Source: Clostridium_AD sp050717545 (GTDB taxonomy: Bacteria > Bacillota > Clostridia > Clostridiales > Clostridiaceae). From it: DNA of 64,000 bases. The DNA is taken from positions 34,514-98,513 of the forward strand of contig NZ_JBOITN010000040.1 of NCBI RefSeq assembly GCF_050717545.1, read 5' to 3'. Positions 9,329 to 19,600 of the stretch are shown one piece after another. The notes beneath the pieces are model-generated. The model was not told the DNA's origin, did no database searches, and saw only the letters and a program-made list of their open reading frames with translations. Made by a program: the position numbers and the translations under genes. Every line of letters begins with the position of its first letter. The stretch's first letter is position 1.

Positions 9329-11224
9329 TTAAATGTCTAACAAATTCTTCTTATAATTAGAATAATAAAATCTAAGTTCTTCAACTTTAGCATCTAATTC
9401 TATTTGTAATGTAGAAAGTTCTGCATAGTTTTCTGCATTAGTAGCTTCATTTATTTTAGTAAACATACTAGTTTTTGCATATGTGTCTTTCATAAGGAAA
9501 TGTCTTAAGTCATTAACTTTCTGCCAATTAGCCAGATCTAAATCTAAAGCTTTTTCAGCAATATGGATCATTTTACAATTTCTAATTTCTTCTGCATAAT
9601 TGTGTAATAATCTATTATTTATTTCAGTAACCCATCTAGAGGTTATTGCCATTCTAAAACTATTTATTACGCTAGTAGTAAATACGCCGTTCGCCTTAAG
9701 AACTTCAAGTTTATCTGGATACTTATCTAATGCAGTAACATTCTCATAAACTGTATTAGGAGCTTTTCCAAAATACTCTGCTCTCTGAGCTTCTGTATAG
9801 TATTCAAATACATCTTCTTCACTTCTGTAAGCTCTATCTTTTTCTAAATAAGAACTATCATCTCCTGGTGCTTTAGATAATTCTTTCAAAAGATCATCTT
9901 CAGATTTATTGTTTTCTATTGAATATGAAATTCCGTCAAGCATGCCCATGAACAAAGTAGATAATGCTAAGTACGTATTAGTATGTGGACATGGAGCTCT
10001 AAGTTCAAATCTTGTAGCAAGAGGATTATCAAGGTCTCTTATTAATGCAAGTAATATAGATCTGTTTCTAGATGGAACATCTACACTGTGACCAAGTGAG
10101 GTTACTATACAAATAGGAGCTTCAAAACCAACTTTTAATCTTCTTAAAGAATCATTTGTTGAAGAAACAAATGGATTTATTACTTCATAATTTTTAAGTA
10201 TGCCCATTACAGATGCATATCCTAAAGTACTCATGAAATGTTTTTTATTTGAATTAAACAAATTCACTCTTTTGCCATTCTTTAATTTTACAGCAATTCC
10301 AATATGGGTATGTTCACCACTTCCAGCTACATCATGAATTGGTTTTGCTAAAAAGTTAACATCTAAACCGTTAAGTCTGAAAGTTTCTTTAACCAAGTTT
10401 CTGATGAATAATTCATTATCAGCACATTGAAGAGCGTCTGAGAATTTCCAATCTATTTCAAGTTGTTCCATAATATGAGCTAAAGAACCAGCTTCGCCTA
10501 TTTGAGCTTTTACACCACCAACTTCTTTGTGACCCATTTCAGGTTCGAAACCGTATTTCTCCATTAATTGAAGGGTTTGTTCGAGAGCTGTTCGCACGTT
10601 TCCTTTAGTTTTACTCCAATATTGCTCTTTTAGTACTTGAGAAGTAGATAGTTCCTCTATATCAGCTTGGTCGTTAGGTGTCTTTACCCAAAATTCTAAC
10701 TCTGTAGCTGAAGTAAGCATTAACTGGTCAATATCTTTATATTCAAAATCAAAAGAACTTAAAGCTGATGGATTTTCTTTGAATAAGTTAAGAACAGTTG
10801 ATTTAAAGCTTTCAACTGATCGTTTTAATATTGATCTTGAATCTACTGCAATTTTATCATGTAATAATACACATGGAATTTTGAGTGTTCCTATTGGTAA
10901 TTCTGTTTCAGGGTCAATGTTTTCATAATTGTAGTCTACGTACCAATTACAGTCAAGATCTGCAAGCATGTCTAATTTAGCATTGTTTAAAGTTGCGATT
11001 CCTGGCAATACTACAGATGAACCATCAGTTTGAATAGCACCATTTGCGAAACCGCTAATATCATCTAAGAATACTTGCATTGGAATTCTTTCATCAGTAT
11101 CATTACCAGATAAGTCAATACCAACTAAGGAAACAAATTTCACCTCAGAGTGAGCAAGTAAAGCTTCTTTAATTTCTTTTTCGGAATGATTTTCTTTAGG
11201 AATTACATAAATTAATTTTTTCAA
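9329..11224 (-). CDS. glnA: Glutamine synthetase, long clostridial form
   Basis: 631 residues, longer than GSI (~450) and shorter than classical GSIII (~700). The catalytic core is visible: TELEFWVK (metal site), a GHKEVGGVKAQIGEAG region, DVAGSGEHTHIGIAV (ATP/metal site, ~300), RRLKVGFEAP and RFELRAPCPHTNTYLAL. A helical C-terminal extension of about 150 residues follows. It condenses glutamate and ammonia with ATP and is the main ammonia-assimilating enzyme; its carbon skeleton can come from the citrate operon at 51-55 kb. The subclass could not be settled by eye. It has its own promoter and a ~180-base leader. Confidence 0.9.
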   Translation of the reverse strand: MKKLIYVIPKENHSEKEIKEALLAHSEVKFVSLVGIDLSGNDTDERIPMQVFLDDISGFANGAIQTDGSSVVLPGIATLNNAKLDMLADLDCNWYVDYNYENIDPETELPIGTLKIPCVLLHDKIAVDSRSILKRSVESFKSTVLNLFKENPSALSSFDFEYKDIDQLMLTSATELEFWVKTPNDQADIEELSTSQVLKEQYWSKTKGNVRTALEQTLQLMEKYGFEPEMGHKEVGGVKAQIGEAGSLAHIMEQLEIDWKFSDALQCADNELFIRNLVKETFRLNGLDVNFLAKPIHDVAGSGEHTHIGIAVKLKNGKRVNLFNSNKKHFMSTLGYASVMGILKNYEVINPFVSSTNDSLRRLKVGFEAPICIVTSLGHSVDVPSRNRSILLALIRDLDNPLATRFELRAPCPHTNTYLALSTLFMGMLDGISYSIENNKSEDDLLKELSKAPGDDSSYLEKDRAYRSEEDVFEYYTEAQRAEYFGKAPNTVYENVTALDKYPDKLEVLKANGVFTTSVINSFRMAITSRWVTEINNRLLHNYAEEIRNCKMIHIAEKALDLDLANWQKVNDLRHFLMKDTYAKTSMFTKINEATNAENYAELSTLQIELDAKVEELRFYYSNYKKNLLDI

Positions 11225-11405
11225 AATAATAGTCCTCCTTTAAAATATATATTTATTACTTAAAGGCCACCAAAGTTACTTGATTAGCAATTTTAGAAAA
11301 TAAATCGTATTCTGAATAAAACAATTAAATCAGTTTTATAATAGTACTTATAATAGACAGTGTTTTTATTTTTAGCGTTGCTAAATTACAGTTATAAATA
11401 ATATG

Positions 11406-11434
11406 ATTTTATTACAAAAATGAACTTGTGTCAA
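11406..11434 (-). promoter_or_regulatory. Promoter of glutamine synthetase
   Basis: On the minus strand TTGACA (11434-11429) and TAAAAT (11411-11406) are spaced by 17 bases. The leader to the start codon is about 175 bases, with GGAGGAC as ribosome site. Confidence 0.7.
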
Positions 11435-11720
11435 TGTAAAACCTCATTAATTTTAATTATTTGCAAAAAAAAAGTGAAATTTTGCAAGTTAATCTAAATA
11501 TAAAATCATTTACATTAGTGATTTTTATAGAATTTGTGATTCTAAAACTAATCGAAGATCATTTTTAAATAATATTATATCACATATATCTATGGAAAGG
11601 GAATATAAAATATGAAAAAAGACTATTATAGCCAACTATTATAGTATAGAGTAAACATTATGATTTGTGATTCATATAAAAAATATTTATGACGGAAATA
11701 CAATAAAATTTAAAAAGAAA

Positions 11721-11749
11721 TTGACAATAAAAATTCATTATAATATAAT
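11721..11749 (+). promoter_or_regulatory. Promoter of ileS
   Basis: TTGACA and TATAAT with exact 17-base spacing, about 70 bases upstream of the T-box leader. Confidence 0.85.
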
Positions 11750-11819
11750 GGAAGAAGTTCATATTAGTTAATAATATATTTATATTTTTAACTAAGTATG
11801 ACTAATAAATGCATTGATT

Positions 11820-12064
11820 AGGAAAAGTATCTAATTGCGTAGCTTACAGAGAGTGGGGAAAGCTGAAAACCCATAGTGAATGTTTAGAGAAAATCGCCTA
11901 GGAGCTGAGAGCTGAAAATTTAGTAAGCTTATCCGTATTTCTGCGTTAAAGGATAAAGTATAATTGTACTTGAACTTATATTTATTATGATTGTACTAGG
12001 ATTTATTATATAGGTGGCTACGCGAATTTAACTTCGTCCTATTTGGGGATGGGGTTTTTTTATA
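11820..12064 (+). promoter_or_regulatory. T-box riboswitch controlling ileS
   Basis: The leader has the conserved features in order: an AGAGAGTGGGGAAAGCTGAAAA-type stem I region (~11846), a likely specifier ATC (isoleucine) at about 11893, the T-box core AGGTGGCTACGCG at 12012-12024, and a terminator stem CGTCC/GGATG with a T-run ending near 12062. Uncharged tRNA-Ile would stabilise the antiterminator and allow ileS transcription. The specifier assignment was made by eye and is less certain than the T-box itself. Confidence 0.9.
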
Positions 12065-12140
12065 TTTAAAAATAGGATTTAAATTAATCTCTAATAAATC
12101 TAAAAACATTTCAAAAGGAAATGCAGAAAGGAGTTTTATT

Positions 12141-15100
12141 ATGTATAAGAAAAGTGATGCTTCAAAAAGCTTTATGGATATGGAAAAAGACGTACTTAAG
12201 CTTTGGAAAGAAAAAGATATTATTCAAAAGAATTTTGATTCAAATAAGGGGGGGGAGTCATTTACTTTTTATGATGGCCCACCAACAGCTAATGGGAAAC
12301 CACATATAGGTCATGTTTTAACTAGGGTTATGAAGGATTTAATTCCAAGATATAAGGTAATGAAAGGCTACAATGTACTTAGAAAAGCAGGGTGGGATAC
12401 TCATGGACTACCAGTAGAACTTGAAATAGAAAAGAAACTTGGAATTACTGGGAAACCAGGAATAGAGGCTTATGGAGTAGAAAAGTTCGTAAAGGAATGT
12501 AAGGCCAGTGTTTTTAGCTATGTTGAAATGTGGCGAGAAATGTCTGAGAGAGTAGGTTACTGGGTAGATATGGATAACCCTTATGTAACTTATCATAATG
12601 ATTATATCGAATCAGTTTGGTGGGCATTAAAGCAAATGTGGGATAAAGATCTACTATATAAAGGTCATAAGGTAATGCCTTATTGCCCACGATGTGGAAC
12701 ATCACTATCATCTCATGAAGTAGCTCAAGGATATAAAGACGTAAAAGAAATGTCAGCATACGTAAAATTTAAAGTAAAAGGTGAAGATAAATTTATACTT
12801 GTATGGACTACAACTCCTTGGACACTTCCAAGTAATGTAGCACTTGCAGTAAATAGAAAATATGATTATGTTGAAGTTATCCAAGAAGGCGTTACTTTAA
12901 TACTTTCAAGAGATTTATTAAGTAAGCTTGAGGGAGAGTATGAAGTAGTAAGCGAATTTAAAGGAGAAGCTCTATTAGGACTTGAATATGAGCAAATGTT
13001 TGATTTTTATACACCAAAAGAAAAAGCCTTCTATATAGTTCATGGAGATTTCGTAACCCTATCAGATGGTACAGGTATAGTACATATAGCACCAGCTTAT
13101 GGTGAAGATGATAACTTGCTTGGTAAAAAATATAATCTACCACTTGTTAACCTAGTTGACGTAGAAGGGAAATTTATTGATTGCGTTCTACCATGGAAGG
13201 GTATTTTCGTTAAAAAAGCTGACGCTAAGATACTAGAATACTTAAAAGAAAACAATGTCTTATATAAAGCGGAGAAATTTGAGCATTCATATCCACACTG
13301 CTGGAGATGTGATACACCACTTTTATATTATCCAAGAGAAAGCTGGTTTGTAAGAATGTCTTCAATGAGAGACAAACTTATAGAAAACAACAATAAGGTA
13401 AATTGGATGCCTGATAATGTACGTACAGGCAGAATGGGTAAATTCCTTGAAGGGGTTATAGATTGGAGTATAAGTAGAACAAGGTATTGGGGAACTCCAC
13501 TTCCAATATGGGAATGTGAATGCGGACATCGCGAAATGATAGGAAGCATAGCGGAACTTAATGAAAAAGGAATAGATGTGCCTGGTGGAATAGAACTTCA
13601 CAAACCTTATATAGATAAAGTACATTTAAAATGTCCAAAATGCGGAAAATCTATGACAAGGGTAGAAGAAGTTATAGATTGTTGGTTTGATTCGGGATCA
13701 ATGCCATTTGCGCAACATCATTATCCGTTTGAAAACAAGGAATTATTTGAAGCTAATTTTCCAGCTCAATTTATTTCAGAGGCAGTAGACCAAACGAGAG
13801 GATGGTTTTATACATTACTTGCAATATCTACAACCGTATTTGATACAAACCCATTCGAAAACTGTATAGTACTTGGACATGTATTAGATAAAAATGGATT
13901 TAAAATGTCTAAACATAAAGGCAATGTGTTAAGCCCGTTTACAGTACTTGAGAATCAAGGAGCAGATGCTTTAAGGTGGTATTTTTATACTGCTAGTGCA
14001 CCATGGTTACCATCAAGATTTTATGAAGGTGCAGTTATTGAAACGCAAAGAAAGTTTATAGGAACACTTTGGAATGTATATTCATTCTACGTTCTATATG
14101 CTGAAATAGATAATTTTGACCCAACTAAATATCAAGATTTTAAAGCCGAAAACATTATGGATAGATGGATGATGTCTAAACTGAACACTTTAGTAAAAAA
14201 CACTGATGAACATTTAACGAACTACAGAATAACTCAAGGAGCTCTTGAACTCGAAGACTTTGTTGATGAACTTTCTAACTGGTATGTAAGACGTAATAGA
14301 TCAAGATATTGGGTAGAATCACTTACAGATGATAAAATAGGCGCTTATATGACATTATATAGAGTTATTACAACTTTTGCTAAAATAGCTGCTCCGTTTA
14401 TACCATTTATAACAGAGGAGTTATATCAAAACTTAGTAGTTGCTTTTGACACGAGTGCACCAGAAAGTATTCATTTGTGTGCTTGGCCTGATTATAAAGA
14501 AGATCAAGTGGATAAAGATTTAGAAGAAGAAATGGATATGGCTTACAGAACTGTTAAACTAGGAAGAAGTGCAAGAAATGCTGCTAACATAAAGAATAGA
14601 CAGCCACTATCTAAAATGCTAGTTAGTTCAAAATCTCTTCCAGAATATTATGGTCATATAGTACGCGAAGAACTTAATATCAAGGAAGTAGAGCTAGGAG
14701 CTGACATTTCTAAATATGTTAAGTTTGAAATTAAACCGAATTTACCAGTGCTTGGGAAACCATACGGTAGGTTAATACCAGGAATTAAAAAAGCAATAGC
14801 TGCTATGGACCAGATGGAACTTGCTAAAACTATAAATAGCGGTGGGGTAGTTACAATAGATGTAAATGGAACACAAATAGATCTTAATAGTGAAAAACTA
14901 CTTGTTACAATGCAAGGGCTTGAAGGTTATGCATTTGCTGGAGAAGGTGAAATGGGAGTAGTCTTAATTACGAATATCACGCAAGAACTTAAAGAAGAAG
15001 GAAATGTTCGTGAGATCTTAAGCAAAATTCAAAACATGAGAAAAGAAAGTGGTTTTGAAGTTGCTGATAAGATTAAGACCTATGTGTCTGGAAATGAAAT

Positions 15101-15242
15101 GCTTCAAAATATAATTAAGAAATTTGAGGAGCAAATCAAAAAAGATACTTTATCTGTAGAAATCGTATATAAAGTAGAAAGGGAATACACAACAGTTAAG
15201 ATAAATGGTGAAGAGTTAGAACTTGCTTTAGAAAAATTATAA
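12141..15242 (+). CDS. ileS: Isoleucyl-tRNA synthetase
   Basis: 1033 residues. The class I signatures are present: GPPTANGKPHIGH (HIGH motif, ~47-59) and KMSKHKGN (KMSKS-type, ~590). It also has the editing-domain region with WTTTPWTLPSN, zinc-type cysteine pairs and a long anticodon-binding tail. Length and architecture fit the eukaryotic-like (IleRS2) type, which is often mupirocin tolerant; that is an inference from length. AGAAAGGAG lies before the start, and expression is under the T-box. Confidence 0.96.
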   Translation: MYKKSDASKSFMDMEKDVLKLWKEKDIIQKNFDSNKGGESFTFYDGPPTANGKPHIGHVLTRVMKDLIPRYKVMKGYNVLRKAGWDTHGLPVELEIEKKLGITGKPGIEAYGVEKFVKECKASVFSYVEMWREMSERVGYWVDMDNPYVTYHNDYIESVWWALKQMWDKDLLYKGHKVMPYCPRCGTSLSSHEVAQGYKDVKEMSAYVKFKVKGEDKFILVWTTTPWTLPSNVALAVNRKYDYVEVIQEGVTLILSRDLLSKLEGEYEVVSEFKGEALLGLEYEQMFDFYTPKEKAFYIVHGDFVTLSDGTGIVHIAPAYGEDDNLLGKKYNLPLVNLVDVEGKFIDCVLPWKGIFVKKADAKILEYLKENNVLYKAEKFEHSYPHCWRCDTPLLYYPRESWFVRMSSMRDKLIENNNKVNWMPDNVRTGRMGKFLEGVIDWSISRTRYWGTPLPIWECECGHREMIGSIAELNEKGIDVPGGIELHKPYIDKVHLKCPKCGKSMTRVEEVIDCWFDSGSMPFAQHHYPFENKELFEANFPAQFISEAVDQTRGWFYTLLAISTTVFDTNPFENCIVLGHVLDKNGFKMSKHKGNVLSPFTVLENQGADALRWYFYTASAPWLPSRFYEGAVIETQRKFIGTLWNVYSFYVLYAEIDNFDPTKYQDFKAENIMDRWMMSKLNTLVKNTDEHLTNYRITQGALELEDFVDELSNWYVRRNRSRYWVESLTDDKIGAYMTLYRVITTFAKIAAPFIPFITEELYQNLVVAFDTSAPESIHLCAWPDYKEDQVDKDLEEEMDMAYRTVKLGRSARNAANIKNRQPLSKMLVSSKSLPEYYGHIVREELNIKEVELGADISKYVKFEIKPNLPVLGKPYGRLIPGIKKAIAAMDQMELAKTINSGGVVTIDVNGTQIDLNSEKLLVTMQGLEGYAFAGEGEMGVVLITNITQELKEEGNVREILSKIQNMRKESGFEVADKIKTYVSGNEMLQNIIKKFEEQIKKDTLSVEIVYKVEREYTTVKINGEELELALEKL

Positions 15243-15258
15243 AATCAGGGACTAAGTT

Positions 15259-15321
15259 ATGGATGTTAAAGAAAATTGGGTATGCCCATTATGTCCAACA
15301 TTAGCCTTGAGCAGAAGCTAA
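15259..15321 (+). other. Possible 20-residue ORF or gene remnant with CPLC motif
   Basis: ATG at 15259 opens a 20-codon frame containing WVCPLCPTL, 17 bases after ileS. The ribosome site is poor. It could be the start of a decayed zinc-ribbon gene; it may equally be chance. Confidence 0.2.
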
Positions 15322-15345
15322 GGTTAGAAAATACATTAATTGGTA

Positions 15346-15392
15346 ATAATAAAGAGTATGTAGTAGAATTTCTATGCGTACTCTTTATTTTA
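15346..15392 (+). terminator. Terminator after ileS
   Basis: AAAGAGTA and TACTCTTT form the base of a stem followed by TATTTTA, about 100 bases after ileS. Confidence 0.7.
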
Positions 15393-15559
15393 TGCGATTA
15401 TGTTAAGGTGAATGACAAATATATGTAGATATTGCTATAAAAGTACTGAAATTTTTAGAAGTTAACATAATGTTTAATTGTTATGAACGAGTAAGGCTTG
15501 AAATTAAAAGTTTTTATAAGTATAATGGTATAATAAGAAAATAGTAGGAGTTGAGAAAA

Positions 15560-16558
15560 ATGGCTGCTTCAATAAAAGATGTTGCAAAAGAAGCTGGAGT
15601 CTCAATTGCCACAGTATCTAGAGTATTAAATGATATAGATGTGGTAAATGAAGACACTAAGAAAAAAGTAAAAGACGCTATAAAGAAATTGTCGTATAGA
15701 CCGAACATAGTTGCAAGAAGTTTAAAGACACAAAAATCTAGCACAATAGGGATAATAATACCAGATATATCAAATCAGTTTTATCCTGAAATTGTTAGAG
15801 GATGTGAGGATGTAGCTAATATTTATAATTACAATATTATGCTTTGTAATTCAGATTTAGATTTAGACAAAGAAATGGAATCATTAAGAATACTTAAAGA
15901 GAAAATGATAGATGGAGTTATATATATGAGTAATTCCATAGAACAAAATGTTATAGGGTTAATAAAAGAACTGGAAATGCCAGTTGTTCTTGTTGAAACT
16001 ACTGATGCTGAGGATATCTTCCCTAGTGTTACTATTAATAACGTAAAGGCAGCAGCAGATGCAGTTAAATATCTTATTAATAAAGGCAACAAGAATATTG
16101 CATATGTAGGAACTTCTTTGGAAAAAGTTAATGCATTATCTAAAAGATATACAGGGTATTTAAGTGCTCTTGATGAAATGGGAATAGAACTTAATAAAGA
16201 CCTAGTTTATATTGGTGGAGTTAAGCCAAAAGATGGATATGCTGGAATTAATAATATATTAGATACGGGAGCTAAGGTAGATGCAGTATTCTGTGCTAGT
16301 GATGAAATTGCTATGTGCGTAATAAATGCATTAAGAGACAGGAATATTAGTGTTCCGGGTGACGTAGATGTTATGGGATTTAATGATATATATTCAGCAT
16401 CAGTATTCTTTCCAAAACTTACTACAATTGCACAACCAATGTATGATATGGGATCTGTAAGTATGAGAATGCTTATTAAATCCATAAATAATCTAGAAGT
16501 TGAAGAGAAACATTTTGTGTTGCCTTATAGATTAGTGGAAAGAAATTCCTGTAAATAA
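15560..16558 (+). CDS. ccpA: LacI-family regulator, probably CcpA
   Basis: 332 residues from the ATG at 15560, which has TAGGAG nine bases ahead (an in-frame TTG at 15551 is too close to that site). The N-terminal helix-turn-helix IKDVAKEAGVSIATVSRVLN and hinge YRPNIVARSLKT are followed by a periplasmic-binding-like domain. Length, the strong N-terminal match and the position after ileS (as I recall for the C. acetobutylicum ccpA locus) suggest the catabolite control protein, which binds cre sites with HPr-Ser-P. Other LacI proteins cannot be excluded by eye. Confidence 0.75.
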   Translation: MAASIKDVAKEAGVSIATVSRVLNDIDVVNEDTKKKVKDAIKKLSYRPNIVARSLKTQKSSTIGIIIPDISNQFYPEIVRGCEDVANIYNYNIMLCNSDLDLDKEMESLRILKEKMIDGVIYMSNSIEQNVIGLIKELEMPVVLVETTDAEDIFPSVTINNVKAAADAVKYLINKGNKNIAYVGTSLEKVNALSKRYTGYLSALDEMGIELNKDLVYIGGVKPKDGYAGINNILDTGAKVDAVFCASDEIAMCVINALRDRNISVPGDVDVMGFNDIYSASVFFPKLTTIAQPMYDMGSVSMRMLIKSINNLEVEEKHFVLPYRLVERNSCK

Positions 16559-16559
16559 A

Positions 16560-16604
16560 ATAAGTCTTATTAAAACAGAACAAGTTTTAATAAGACTTTT
16601 TATA
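16560..16604 (+). terminator. Terminator of the ccpA-like gene
   Basis: AGTCTTATTAAAAC pairs with GTTTTAATAAGACT, followed by TTTTTATATT. Confidence 0.85.
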
Positions 16605-16680
16605 TTATTTATAACTATACTAAAAATAAAAATGATATTATTTATAAATTATTAATTAACAAGTTGGAGGTAGAAAAGTT

Positions 16681-19600
16681 TTGAATATTAATACTAAAGT
16701 AGAAAAAATATTTTCTTATTTGTTAAGTATTAAAAATATGAATCAAAAGACTATAAGAAATGTTAGTGAATACGAAAAATTGTATTGGCAAAAGGACCTT
16801 GAAAATACTCGCGGATGCACTTTTAATCTTGATGAAAATAAGGATTATTGGTTAACTATAGATGAGAGAGCAGAAAATTTATATAGTCAGTTTCAAAAAA
16901 TGTATTTGCAACTGGAAAAAAACAGTGAAGATCTAGAGCTGATATGGTCAAATGGACTATTAACCTGGATAAAAGAAGGAAAAGAAATAGTACATCCTAT
17001 TTTCACAACTAAAATGGAGATAAAATTTGACTCAAAAGATAAAAAATTCACTTTAAAGCCATATAATAATCAAACAAATGTGGAACTTGAATTTTTAAAT
17101 GAATACTTAGAAGTAAACTTGGATAGTTTACTTGAAATTAGAAATAAAGCAAGAGACATGGCACTAGATGTTAGAAATATTGAAATGGCTAATGTAATAT
17201 TTAAAGAGATAACGACGCTGCTAAAGGCTGGTGGAGATGAGTTCTACACTGAAGAGTTAAGTGGCGGGCCGGATTTATTGCCTAAAACAAATATACAATT
17301 TTATAACGCACCGAGCATTATCTTGCGCAAAGTTGACACAAGACTTTGGAATATGGAATTAAATGAAGTACTTTCGCAAGTAAGAAAGGGTTTTCCTATC
17401 CCTAAAACTATAGAAGCTTTAGTCTCCGAAAAACAAGTAGTGCAAGATCCGCAGGAGCTTAAGGAGTGGGAAGAGGTAGGAGAAGATGTTTTATTTCCAC
17501 TACCTGCAAATGAACAGCAGATGGAAATAACTAAAAGACTAGCGCAAAATTATGGGATTGTTGTGCAAGGGCCACCAGGTACTGGTAAAAGTCACTCTAT
17601 AGCTAACATGATATGTCATCTTTTAGCTCATGGTAAAAGAGTTTTAGTAACAAGCCAGACAGATAGAGCACTTAGGGTACTAGCTAATAAAATACCTCAA
17701 GAGGTTAGGGCGTTATGTATTAGCATACTAGGTAACGATACAAAGTCTCTAGAAGAATTGGATGAGTCTGTTAGGAAAATAACAGAAAACTTATCTATGG
17801 ATACTAAGGAACTACGCAAAGATATAAAACTTTTAAAATATAAACATAATAGTTGCAAGCAAATGCAGGAAAACTTATATAAAGAGTTAAAATGTATTGA
17901 AGATAGAGAAGGCGAAAAAGTAGAATATGAAGGCCAGAAATATAGCTTAATGTATATGGCTAAGTGGGTTAAAGATAATGAACAAACGAATTCTTGGATT
18001 TTAGATAAAGTTGATTTTAATGAGGACAACCCCTCAAGCACAAAGGAATTTGAGCTATTTAGACAGTTATTAAAAATAATTTCAAAAGATCAAATTAGTG
18101 AAATAAATAAAGTAGAGAACTATGTAGCGGGGCTTCCAAGGGAAGACGATCTGCGAGGTAAAATAGAAGAGTTGTCTGAATTAGAAAAGAGGCAACACGA
18201 TTACTTAAGCAATACTTGCGACTTAGATAATGTCAATTCTATAGAGTATGGAAACAGAAGATTACTAAAACTTGTTGATGATGCAATAGAAAGAGAGACT
18301 TCTTATGAAAACAATTGGTTAGATAATGTGAAAACTCATTATTATTCGAATGCTAAAGCACAAGGCTTGTGGCAACAATTGATAAGTAAAGCAAATGAAT
18401 ATATAAAAGAAATAAGTGAAATTAAGCAAGAGTTAAATGATCATAAGTTGGAACTGTCAGGTTATATTGATATAAACAAATTTAAAAATGACTTTGAGGT
18501 TATAGCTAAAACAATAACTGAAAAAGGAAAACTAGGAATACTATTTAAGGTGCTTCATGGAAAACTTAAGTATATATTTGATGACTGCAAAGTGGACTAT
18601 GAGTTAATAAATAATAGCGAACAAACAGTGGTAGTTAATCTATATATTAAAATGCTATTACTAGAGAGAGAACTTAAAAATTTCTGGAACAATTCCATAA
18701 AAGATTATGGCGGAAAGCTTATAGATGAGGGAAATCTAAACTGTGAGGCTGAAATTGCTATTGGAATAACAAGTATTGAAACAATTATTAATTTTGACAA
18801 GGATTTTAAAAATAACATAGTGAATTTTTTGCCAGGTAAAAATTTGCGTGGGAATCTAAAGTGGCATGAAAAAGAAACATATATCTATCTTAAAAATGCG
18901 TTTGAAAGCTTAAGGCTTATAAATAAATGTAAGAAATTAAATAACGAAATGTTAGAAATAGAAAAAACTTTTCCAAGTATTGGAGTACTTAAAAAATTGC
19001 ATAATGCGATTAAGATAAGAAACATTGATGATATACATGTAGCTTACGAAGAAATTGGTTTACTAATGAAGGAATCTGGACATGTGCTAGAATTAAACCA
19101 GATAAGCAAGAAAATAGAGGACCATTGTCCCATGTTATATGAAAAAATAATTAATAATGAATTTAAAGCAATGGATGCAAGTCAAAGTTTAAACTGGGAA
19201 AAGGCATGGCAATGGAAAAAGTGGAACGATTTTTTAAACAAACTTGAAGAGGTCGATATAGAATCTATAGAAAAAAATATTACCCAGGAAAAGATTAAAG
19301 AAAAAATTATAGTAACTCAGCTTGTATCTAAAAGAAGTTGGTTTAATCAAATAGAGCGGACTACAGAGGCTCAAAAGAGAAGCCTATTTACTTGGATGGA
19401 AGCTATAAAAAGAATAGGAAAAGGTACAGGCACTCAGGCAGTTAAGTATAGAAAGATTGCGCAAAGAGAAATGGAGAATTGCAAGGATGTAATTCCAGTA
19501 TGGATTATGCCAATAAATAGAGTTATGGAAAATCTAAAGCTAACGGATAATCTATTTGATGTTGTAATTGTTGATGAGAGCAGTCAAAGTGATATATCAG

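Noticed and set aside
9909..10091. Plus-strand open frame inside glutamine synthetase
   Set aside because: It is the shadow of a long, well-conserved minus-strand gene.
15259..15321. Genuine zinc-binding micropeptide after ileS
   Set aside because: Only 20 codons with one CPLC pair and a poor ribosome site; kept only as a possible remnant.
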